A stretch of DNA of 8,876 nt, from the NCBI GenBank assembly GCA_030635995.1, contig DAOVXU010000058.1, forward strand, positions 1 through 8,876. The letters run 5' to 3'. Numbering within the stretch: position 1 is the stretch's first letter; each line of letters starts with the position of its first letter. This stretch comes from Arcobacter sp. Its GTDB lineage: Bacteria > Campylobacterota > Campylobacteria > Campylobacterales > Arcobacteraceae. Under the pieces are notes generated by a model. It had not been told where the DNA came from and searched no databases. It saw only the letters and a list, made by a program, of their open reading frames with translations. A program made the position numbers and the translations under genes. Of this stretch, positions 1 to 6,626 are shown piece after piece.

Positions 1-546
1 TATAATATAGCAAATCAAGAGTTAATTGAATTAAAAAAAGAATGAATTGATAAAAATATCTCTATTGATGTAAATTATGTAGATGTATTAAGTTATTTAA
101 AATTAAATGATTTCTCAAAAGTTATTTTAGATATTGATTTAGAAGATAGTAAAAAAATATATTCTCTTATTACAAATAAGAATTTTAGTGCAGGGATAGT
201 GCTTAAACAAAATAATCAAACAGTAAGTTATCTAAATCCAAATCCAAAATGTAATTATGCAGTATTTATAGGAAAAACTAATGCCCCTGGTATCACCTCT
301 GGTGCAAATAAAAAAGGTGATATTATTATAAAATATATACCAAAATGGTATATGATAAATGTAGATGATGAAGTTATCACAAGTGGAATGGATGATATTT
401 TCCCTAAAGGGATAAAAGTTGGTATTATCACTTCTATAAAAGAGCTACCAAATACAAAAATAGCTACTATTAAACCCTATGCAAAAGTTTTAAGTAAAAA
501 GAATTTTTATTTAATAAATAAAGATTTTAATAAGAAGCCATTATAA
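1..546 (+). pseudogene. mreC: Rod shape-determining protein MreC, 3' part, interrupted by an in-frame TGA
   Basis: MreC is an inner-membrane protein with a periplasmic coiled coil and beta-barrel domains. It links MreB filaments to the peptidoglycan elongation machinery. The 5' end lies outside the window. Reading in frame from base 1, a short coiled-coil-like stretch (NQELIELKKE) is followed by TGA at 43-45. The same frame then continues to TAA at 544-546. The continuation carries MreC-like segments: VLSYLKLNDFSKVILD, then VFIGKTNAPGITSG, then DEVITSGMDDIFPKGIKVG. No ATG, GTG or TTG occurs in frame between the TGA and GTG at 199-201, so the piece from 46 on has no good start of its own. GTG 199 would cut into the folded domain and has no clear ribosome binding site. 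The stop sits one heptad step after L8 and L11, where Leu or Trp would fit. It may be a nonsense mutation, a sequencing error or, less likely, readthrough. Identity as MreC is fairly sure; its functional state is open. Confidence 0.75.
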
Positions 547-563
547 TACCAAAGAAAAGCATA

Positions 564-593
564 TTGACATTTTATATATTTAGTAGATATATA
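564..593 (+). promoter_or_regulatory. Putative sigma-70 promoter for the dCache-PAS kinase gene
   Basis: TTGACA at 564-569 matches the -35 consensus. It is followed after 18 bp by TATATA at 588-593 as a -10 element. Transcription would start near 600 and give a leader of about 55 nt before the ATG at 655. The surrounding DNA is very AT-rich, so TATATA alone carries little weight; the exact TTGACA is the stronger half. No terminator hairpin was seen between mreC and this site, so read-through from mreC is also possible. Confidence 0.4.
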
Positions 594-654
594 TTCAATA
601 AAACTTTATAGTAATAGATGGTACAATGAGTACACGAGGGTAGGTAAGTAGGGT

Positions 655-2772
655 ATGGAAAAAGATTATAAAAAATTAAAATTTAAAGTTGTTTTATCGA
701 TTATTATAGTTATATCTATTGTTGCTGGTGTAAGATTGTATGATGATATTACATCACATAAGCAAAATATGATTGAAAAAAATGAATTAGCAACTAAACA
801 GTTTAATATATTATTTGAAAATAAACTAAAAGAGGTTGATAGTTATTTAAAGGCTAGACTTAGTGGTATTGCTAAATTAAATGCAATAAAAGATTTAGAG
901 AAGAATAATAGAGATGCTTTATATAAAAAAGCAAATTTTCGGTTTAGTGTTATTACAAAAGAGAATCCAAATGTTGCAAGATTACATTTTCTAAAACCTG
1001 GTGCAATATCATTTTTAAGAGTTTATAGACCTAAGGTTTTTGGGGATTATATGGGTGAAAAACAGCCTATGCTTAAAGAGCTGGAAAAAACAAAAATTAC
1101 ACAATATGGTTTTGCATATGGATTAAGTGATGCAAAATCCCTTAGCTATAGAGTTGCTCGTGCACTTTTTAATGAAAATGGTAAATATATAGGGATAGTC
1201 CTAATTGCTTATGATTTTAAAAATGATGTAGAGAAAATTAATAAGTTACTTTCAAATTTTTACAATATTGATAATTTTGTGAATAATGAAGTTTTAATAA
1301 AAAAATCATTACTAAAATATAAAATACATAATGATAAAGAGGTGAGTTTATTTATTGATGATTATAAACTAACTTATGATATTAAAAATAAAGTAATAAA
1401 ATATATTTTAAATCACAATAAAGATATTAAAAATAATCATATAGATGTAGATAATAAAGATTATTTTATTTATAAAAATTATGATTTATTAAAAGATTAT
1501 AGGGGAGAGGATGTAGGTTTAGTTGTATCCGTATTTAATAATACTAAAGAAGTTCAAAAATATTATAAAAAGGTTATTCAAGCTATTCTAAAACCAGTAG
1601 TAGTATTGATACTAATTATATTTTTATTGAACTTTTTATTTAATAGATTTATAAAAGATAGTATTAAAATATCTAATAGAAAAAATCTTATTTTAGATGC
1701 ACAAGAAAATATAATTATAGTTACAGATGGGGAACATATAAAAGAGACAAATAATACATTTTTACAATTTTTTGGATTTCAATCTTTAGAAGAGTTTAGT
1801 AAAAAGTATAATTGTATTTGTGATAAATTTTTAGATGATTTAGATAGTAATTATTTAGAAACTATAGATAAAGATGGAAAACTATGGGATAAAGTTGTTT
1901 TAAATAATAAATCAACTTTACATAAAGTTTTGATGGAAGATAGTGAAGGAAAAAAATATATATTTAAAGTTACTGGAGAAAAACTAGAAAGTGAGGAGGT
2001 GATTGTTTTTAGTGATATTACACTATTAGAAAAACAAAAACAAGAATCATTAGATGCTCAAGAATTTATACAAGAACAATCAAAAAATGCACAAATGGGA
2101 GAGATGATTGGTAATATTGCACATCAATGGAGACAACCTTTATCTGTAATATCAACAGGGGCTACAGGTATGTTGATGCAAAAAGAATATGGAATGTTAA
2201 CTGATGAGATTTTTAACAAATCTTGTAATTTAATAAATGATAACGCAAATTTTTTATCAGATACTATAGATACATTTAGGGACTATATAAAAGAGAAAAA
2301 AGAATTAAAAGAGGTTGTTTTACAAGATAGATTAAACAATGCTGTAAATATTATAGAAGCATCGTTAAAAAATAATTATATTAAAATTATTAATAATATT
2401 GACAATAGTGAACCGATGAAAATAACAATGGTTGTAGGGGAATTATCTCAAGTGATTATAAATCTATTAAATAATGCAAAAGATATATTAGTAGATAATA
2501 ATATTGATGATCCATTTATAGAAATTAATTTAACAAATAGAGAAAATACAGCAATAATAACAATTGAAGATAATGGTGGAGGGATTCCAGAAGATATATT
2601 ACCTAAAATATTTGATCCATATTTTACAACTAAACATCAATCTCAAGGGACAGGTTTAGGGCTACATATAAGTAAAGATATAATTGAAAAACATTTACAA
2701 GGTAAATTATATGCTCAAAATCTTAATGGTGGTGCTATTTTTACAATAGAATTGCCGTTAAATAATGTTTAG
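655..2772 (+). CDS. Membrane sensor histidine kinase, dCache sensor + PAS + HisKA-like + HATPase
   Basis: A 705-residue sensor kinase that would autophosphorylate on His and pass the phosphate to an unidentified response regulator. Order of parts: TM1 at about 10-26; periplasmic sensor at about 30-310 resembling a double-Cache domain of the dCache_3 kind (ENPNVARLHFLKPG from residue 103, then RPKVFGD); TM2 at about 314-331; PAS domain at about 342-458, with FLQFFGFQSLEEF and a CIC motif at C387/C389; H-box NIAHQWRQPLSVI with phosphoacceptor H490; N-box NLLNNAKD with N607; G1 box DNGGG at 639-643; F box FDPYFTTK; G2 box GTGLGL at 665-670. All catalytic motifs are intact. The HQWRQPL box resembles the HExxQPL style of HPK4 kinases. 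ATG 655 is the first start after TAG 649-651. There is no clear Shine-Dalgarno sequence; only G-rich bases at 636-653. No response regulator or receiver domain is present, so it looks orphan. The ligand cannot be told from sequence. Confidence 0.92.
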   Translation: MEKDYKKLKFKVVLSIIIVISIVAGVRLYDDITSHKQNMIEKNELATKQFNILFENKLKEVDSYLKARLSGIAKLNAIKDLEKNNRDALYKKANFRFSVITKENPNVARLHFLKPGAISFLRVYRPKVFGDYMGEKQPMLKELEKTKITQYGFAYGLSDAKSLSYRVARALFNENGKYIGIVLIAYDFKNDVEKINKLLSNFYNIDNFVNNEVLIKKSLLKYKIHNDKEVSLFIDDYKLTYDIKNKVIKYILNHNKDIKNNHIDVDNKDYFIYKNYDLLKDYRGEDVGLVVSVFNNTKEVQKYYKKVIQAILKPVVVLILIIFLLNFLFNRFIKDSIKISNRKNLILDAQENIIIVTDGEHIKETNNTFLQFFGFQSLEEFSKKYNCICDKFLDDLDSNYLETIDKDGKLWDKVVLNNKSTLHKVLMEDSEGKKYIFKVTGEKLESEEVIVFSDITLLEKQKQESLDAQEFIQEQSKNAQMGEMIGNIAHQWRQPLSVISTGATGMLMQKEYGMLTDEIFNKSCNLINDNANFLSDTIDTFRDYIKEKKELKEVVLQDRLNNAVNIIEASLKNNYIKIINNIDNSEPMKITMVVGELSQVIINLLNNAKDILVDNNIDDPFIEINLTNRENTAIITIEDNGGGIPEDILPKIFDPYFTTKHQSQGTGLGLHISKDIIEKHLQGKLYAQNLNGGAIFTIELPLNNV

Positions 2773-2825
2773 TTAGATATATCTGATTTTATGAAATAAG
2801 AATTATTATTTAGAAATACATCTAC

Positions 2826-3449
2826 TTAATAGTTAGCCATAGCCTTATCAACATCATTCCAAGATAATTTATCATCTTTTTGCACACTTGGAAAAAGGTT
2901 ATATACATATCTAGCAAACATATCTGTTTCAATATTTAACTGACTATTTATTTTATAGTTTTTAAATAAAGTATTTTTAATAGTATGGGGGATAATTGTA
3001 AGTCTAAATTGACTTTTCTTTTTATCTACATCATTTATAGTTAAACTAACACCATCAATAGTGATAGATCCTTTTGGTATCACATATTTTATAAATTGAG
3101 CTGGTATTTGGATGAAAAAATCAGTTGAGTTACCATTTTGTATTATTGAACTAATTGTACCAATACAGTCAACATGACCCTGAACAATATGACCTTCAAA
3201 TCTATCTCCCATCATCATAGCAGGTTCCATATGGACTTCATTTTTATAGTTTTCTATAGCAAGTACTTTTTGAGATTCTGGGGATAGTTCTACACTAAAA
3301 GTGTTATTAGAGATTTTTATTACTGTAAGACAAGCACCATTTATAGCTATACTATCTCCAACTTTTGGTAAATATTTAGCTTTGAGAGTTAGTGTAGTTC
3401 CACTAAACTCTTGAACTTTTGCCATCTCTCTTATTAGTCCCGTAAACAT
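2826..3449 (-). CDS. ribE: Riboflavin synthase, alpha subunit
   Basis: Catalyses dismutation of two 6,7-dimethyl-8-ribityllumazine molecules into riboflavin and a pyrimidine that is recycled, the last step of riboflavin synthesis in the cytosol. At 207 residues it has the usual length and shows both lumazine-binding repeats. Repeat 1 begins MFTGLI, with GACLTV at 38-43 (C40). GHIVQGHVD at 86-94 marks the border to repeat 2, which has DGVSLTINDV from 132 and a later IIPHTIKNT segment. The family normally has Glu or Gln where this protein has Arg at residue 7 (MFTGLIRE), a small variation. Start ATG 3447-3449 is supported by AAGAGG eight bases upstream. It follows the helicase gene by 19 bp on the same strand and is probably co-transcribed with it. 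No other riboflavin gene and no FMN riboswitch was seen. The symbol ribE is used as in most bacteria; E. coli literature also uses ribC. Confidence 0.96.
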   Translation of the reverse strand: MFTGLIREMAKVQEFSGTTLTLKAKYLPKVGDSIAINGACLTVIKISNNTFSVELSPESQKVLAIENYKNEVHMEPAMMMGDRFEGHIVQGHVDCIGTISSIIQNGNSTDFFIQIPAQFIKYVIPKGSITIDGVSLTINDVDKKKSQFRLTIIPHTIKNTLFKNYKINSQLNIETDMFARYVYNLFPSVQKDDKLSWNDVDKAMANY

Positions 3450-3457
3450 TTAAATGA

Positions 3458-3463
3458 CCTCTT
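3458..3463 (-). promoter_or_regulatory. Shine-Dalgarno site of ribE
   Basis: AAGAGG on the minus strand ends eight bases before the ribE ATG. It lies between the helicase stop codon and ribE, so ribE can be translated independently on a shared transcript. Confidence 0.7.
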
Positions 3464-3468
3464 TTTTA

Positions 3469-4749
3469 TTATCGATCATCATGAATATTCCACCCAGCTC
3501 TTCTACCTTTTAGTTTTTTTCTTGGTTTTTCTTTTCTCTTTTTATTTCCAAACGCACCTTTTGTTTTTCTCTTTTCCTCTTTTTTTACAAATATTTTAGG
3601 TGATTTAATCTCATCTCTTACTTCTCTACCAAAACCCTCTTCAGTTTTTTCAGTAAGTTTAAATTGTAATTTTTTCTCAATTACTCGGATACTATATACT
3701 TCACTTGGAGATACCAAAGATATTGCATTTCCAATTTCACCTGCACGACCAGTTCTACCAATTCTATGGATATAATCATCAACACTATTAGGAATATCAT
3801 AATTTATAATACACTCTAAAGCTTTGATATCAATTCCTCGAGCAGTTATATCTGTTGCTACAAGCACTTGTGCTTTATCATCTCTAAATTCTTGTATAGC
3901 TTTTAATCTTGCACCTTGAGTTAAATCACCATGTAAAGATATAGCCTTTACACCAGCTTTTGTTATCGCTTCGTAAACTTTTTTAGCACCAAATTTTGTT
4001 CTTGTAAATACTATAAATCTATCTTTATATTGCTTACCAATAATATATGAAACTAAATCATCTTTCTCCTCTTTTGAAACATAATATACACTTTGATTTA
4101 TTTTATGTGTTGCTTTTTGTGCTTTATCTACATTTACACAAACTTTTTTATCTAAAATTTTATCAGATAGTTTTTTGATACTCTCCCCTAAAGTTGCAGA
4201 GAAAAGTAGTATTTGTGACTTTTGCTCAATGGTTTCTATCACTTTATCTATCTCATTTATAAAACCCATATCAAGTAGAGTATCAGCTTCATCAAGTACT
4301 AAAACTTCTACATTTTTGAGGTTGATAGTTTTTTGTTTTATATGCTCTACTAATCTTCCTGTAGTAGCAACAACAATATCAACTTTTTTTTCTAGTTTTG
4401 TAATTTGTGATGCCATTTTAGCTCCACCAAATATAACTTCACTTTTTAAATCTGTATTTATACAATATTGTTCTACATTTTTATGAATTTGAACTGCTAA
4501 CTCTTTTGTAGGTGCGATTATTAAAGCTCGAATTGCATCTGAATCATTTTGTATTTTAAGTAAATTTTGAATAATTGGAAGTGTAAAAGCAGCAGTTTTA
4601 CCAGTACCAGTTGGAGCTATTGCTTGAACATCTCTTTTTTTAAGAATATGTGGAACAATCAACTCTTGAATAGGTGTAGGTTCTAGATAGTTACAACTAT
4701 CAATCGCCTCTAAAATTTCATCTTTAAATCCAAACTTTTTAAATCCCAT
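3469..4749 (-). CDS. DEAD-box ATP-dependent RNA helicase, RhlE-like
   Basis: A cytosolic ATP-dependent RNA helicase of 426 residues, a family that remodels rRNA, mRNA or ribosome precursors. Motifs in order: Q motif with upstream aromatic (FGFKDEIL, then PTPIQ at about 25-29); motif I APTGTGKT at 45-52; Ia PTKELA; Ib ATTGRL; motif II DEAD at 153-156; motif III SAT at 184-186; motif IV-like FTRTK; V ATDITARGID; VI HRIGRTGR at 328-335. In motif Ib, Thr replaces the usual Pro of TPGRL. The C-terminal tail, from about 380, is rich in Lys and Arg and should bind RNA non-specifically. It ends RRAGWNIHDDR. The compact two-RecA core plus short basic tail fits RhlE better than DeaD/CsdA or DbpA, but the subgroup is inferred. 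Start ATG 4747-4749 has AGAGGA seven bases upstream. It heads a probable two-gene transcript with ribE. Confidence 0.93.
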   Translation of the reverse strand: MGFKKFGFKDEILEAIDSCNYLEPTPIQELIVPHILKKRDVQAIAPTGTGKTAAFTLPIIQNLLKIQNDSDAIRALIIAPTKELAVQIHKNVEQYCINTDLKSEVIFGGAKMASQITKLEKKVDIVVATTGRLVEHIKQKTINLKNVEVLVLDEADTLLDMGFINEIDKVIETIEQKSQILLFSATLGESIKKLSDKILDKKVCVNVDKAQKATHKINQSVYYVSKEEKDDLVSYIIGKQYKDRFIVFTRTKFGAKKVYEAITKAGVKAISLHGDLTQGARLKAIQEFRDDKAQVLVATDITARGIDIKALECIINYDIPNSVDDYIHRIGRTGRAGEIGNAISLVSPSEVYSIRVIEKKLQFKLTEKTEEGFGREVRDEIKSPKIFVKKEEKRKTKGAFGNKKRKEKPRKKLKGRRAGWNIHDDR

Positions 4750-4756
4750 ATATAAT

Positions 4757-4762
4757 TCCTCT
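4757..4762 (-). promoter_or_regulatory. Shine-Dalgarno site of the DEAD-box helicase gene
   Basis: AGAGGA on the minus strand stands seven bases before the helicase ATG at 4749 and fixes that start. The next in-frame Met would remove the Q motif. Confidence 0.65.
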
Positions 4763-4775
4763 ATATTTTTGTGAG

Positions 4776-4804
4776 ATTATAGCGAAACTATTTAAATAGG
4801 TAAA
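4776..4804 (-). promoter_or_regulatory. Putative promoter for the helicase-ribE pair
   Basis: On the minus strand a perfect -10 box TATAAT lies at 4781-4776, preceded by TTTCGC, a context often seen in Campylobacterota promoters. Seventeen bases further upstream is TTTACC at 4804-4799, four of six matches to the -35 consensus. It lies over the last codons of the upstream kinase gene. Transcription would start near 4768, giving a leader of about 20 nt that includes the AGAGGA ribosome binding site. This would let helicase and ribE be expressed independently of the kinase. Confidence 0.65.
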
Positions 4805-6588
4805 GTGATTATAAATTTAGCACCTTTATAGTTATGATTATTATATCTGTATTCTTCATTTATAGCTTCAATATTTCCATTCATACCCTCAACAACTAAA
4901 TTGTATGTCATATGTAAGCCTAAACCTGTACCTTGGGATTGGTGTTTTGTAGTAAAATATGGTTCAAATATTTTAGGTAAGATATCTTCAGGAATTCCCC
5001 CTCCATTATCTTTTATAGTTATAATGATATTCTTATTAGTTTTGAATGCCTTAATAAAAATATATCTATGTTTAATTTCACTAAAATTTAATATATCTTT
5101 TGCATTATTAAAAATATTTATACAACACTGCATCAATTCATTTGGATAGCTATTGATTTTTATATCTTTTTGTATATCTAATATAATATTGATATCCTCA
5201 TTTTTAGTTGAACCTTTTACAATTTGTAAAAAACTATCTATATTCTCTTCTACATCAAATACACATTGCACTCTATCCCCTTTGATAAAGTTTCTAAAAT
5301 CATCTATTGTTTTTGATAAATATTGTGCATTAGTGTTTATAGATTCACAGGTTTCTTGAAAAAATTCATCACTTAATATGTCACACTCTTTATGTACTAA
5401 TAATCCTGTAGCACCTGTAGATATTACTGATAGTGGTTGTCGCCATTGATGTGCAATATTTCCTATCATCTCACCCATTGAAGCCATTTTTGATTGTTCA
5501 TATAGTTGTTTGTCTTTATCTCTATTTTTAGAAACTTCATCTTCAATACGAGTTTCTAATGATAGATTTAGTGCTTCAATATCTTTTGAAGTTTGTTGTA
5601 ATTTTGAATTTGATTTTAAGATTATATTGATTAGCTTATTAAAAGTAAAAATTAAAATAGTAATAACAATAACTAAAAGTATAAAAGCAGTTATAATTGA
5701 TTTATAGAGATAATTATTATACTCTTGACTCTCTTTTGTAATATCTTGAAGTAATAAAATCTTAGCAATTTTTTTATTTTTCATATTATATATATTGTTA
5801 TCCTTATGGACAAAATACAATTTATCTTTTATTTTTACTTTTATAGTTTGTTTTGTAGTATTTAGTTTATCACTACTTTGGGATATTATATCATCTGTTG
5901 AGCTAATAATAGTAAAGTTACCAATATTCCCCTCTTCTAATCTTTTAAACCATTTCTTTTTTTGATCTCTTTTTGTATTTATTAATATTGCAACCTCACT
6001 ATTAAATTTGTTAGATATAAAATCATTTACATAGTTAATATTTACACCAAAAGATACTAAGCCAATATATTTATTTTTATAATATATAGGAGTAGTTACA
6101 CGATAATAAAGACCAAGTTTAGCAAGCATAAATCCATCCATTTCTCTTTTGTCTTTATTTACTATTTGTACATCCATTAAGTGATCAATATTATCTCCAA
6201 AAAATGATGGTTTATGAGCTCTAAAAAAAGCTTTAGAGGTTGGAAGTCCAAAACATATTAATTCGAAATTTGGTTCCTCTTTTTTAAATTTAGCTAAATA
6301 TTGTAATACAATTTTAGATAATTCTGCTCTATCTCTTTTATCAAATGCTTTAAGAATATCTTCATTTTGCAAAAAGTCTTTTATTTTTTTTGAATAAGTT
6401 TGTTTTAATACATTTATTTGTTTTAAATATACCAATTCTAACTGATGTTTTTTATATATAATCTCTTTATTGATAGAGATCTCTTTCTCTTGTAATCCAA
6501 AATATGTAAATATAGAACTAAGGCTAATCATTGCAATAATTGTTATTGCCAATGCTATGTTTTTATTATTATTAAAATTATTATTCAT
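4792..6588 (-). CDS. Membrane sensor histidine kinase, dCache sensor + coiled coil + HisKA-like + HATPase
   Basis: A 598-residue sensor kinase, paralogous to the plus-strand kinase but without a PAS domain. Parts: short Asn-rich cytosolic start; TM1 at about 11-30; periplasmic sensor at about 35-295 of dCache_3 type (EEPNFELICFGLP from about 104, then KPSFFGD near 131; VTTPIYYKNKYIGLVSFG later); TM2 at about 298-318; predicted coiled coil at about 325-367; H-box NIAHQWRQPLSVI with phosphoacceptor H380; N-box INIFNNAKDIL; G1 DNGGG at 527-531; F box FEPYFTTK; G2 GTGLGL at 553-558. All catalytic motifs are intact, so it should be active. The ligand is unknown. It starts 38 bp after the MCE gene on the same strand, and its stop is 42 bp before the helicase gene. 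No Shine-Dalgarno sequence precedes ATG 6586-6588, but the start is favoured because TM1 begins at once after it. No partner response regulator is in the window. Confidence 0.92.
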   Translation of the reverse strand: MNNNFNNNKNIALAITIIAMISLSSIFTYFGLQEKEISINKEIIYKKHQLELVYLKQINVLKQTYSKKIKDFLQNEDILKAFDKRDRAELSKIVLQYLAKFKKEEPNFELICFGLPTSKAFFRAHKPSFFGDNIDHLMDVQIVNKDKREMDGFMLAKLGLYYRVTTPIYYKNKYIGLVSFGVNINYVNDFISNKFNSEVAILINTKRDQKKKWFKRLEEGNIGNFTIISSTDDIISQSSDKLNTTKQTIKVKIKDKLYFVHKDNNIYNMKNKKIAKILLLQDITKESQEYNNYLYKSIITAFILLVIVITILIFTFNKLINIILKSNSKLQQTSKDIEALNLSLETRIEDEVSKNRDKDKQLYEQSKMASMGEMIGNIAHQWRQPLSVISTGATGLLVHKECDILSDEFFQETCESINTNAQYLSKTIDDFRNFIKGDRVQCVFDVEENIDSFLQIVKGSTKNEDINIILDIQKDIKINSYPNELMQCCINIFNNAKDILNFSEIKHRYIFIKAFKTNKNIIITIKDNGGGIPEDILPKIFEPYFTTKHQSQGTGLGLHMTYNLVVEGMNGNIEAINEEYRYNNHNYKGAKFIITLPI

Positions 6589-6594
6589 ATTGCG

Positions 6595-6621
6595 ATTATA
6601 TCAAATTATATATAAGATCAA
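6595..6621 (-). promoter_or_regulatory. Putative promoter abutting the start codon of the second kinase
   Basis: On the minus strand TATAAT lies at 6600-6595, only six bases before the A of the kinase ATG at 6588. TTGATC at 6621-6616 is a possible -35 with a short 15 bp spacer. A second perfect TATAAT lies at 6610-6605, ten bases further upstream, without a good -35. Transcription from the nearer box would begin at or next to the start codon. The region lies in the 38 bp gap after the MCE gene. The AT-rich background lowers confidence. Confidence 0.45.
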
Positions 6622-6626
6622 ATTAT

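Noticed and set aside
43..60. TGA in mreC as a selenocysteine or recoded Trp codon
   Set aside because: The only nearby hairpin is a 4-bp GATA/TATC stem, not a SECIS-like element. MreC is not a known selenoprotein, and Trp is TGG in every other gene of the window.
2773..2825. Bidirectional terminator between the convergent kinase and ribE genes
   Set aside because: A 10-bp palindrome AGATATATCT (2775-2784) has no loop, and AAATAA/TTATTT (2794-2811) is a pure AT stem of six pairs. Neither is a credible intrinsic terminator in such AT-rich DNA.
4175..4486. 103-codon plus-strand reading frame inside the helicase gene
   Set aside because: It is antisense to the conserved helicase core, with Ser/Phe-rich composition typical of a shadow frame and no ribosome site.
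2091..5490. Inverted repeat formed by the two kinase genes as a recombination or mobile element
   Set aside because: The similarity is at protein level; exact DNA matches are only about 17-18 bases, and there are no terminal repeats, target duplications or transposase.
4901..5707. Three plus-strand reading frames (82, 68 and 65 codons) inside the second kinase gene
   Set aside because: They lie opposite the conserved HATPase, H-box and linker coding of the minus strand and show no family features.
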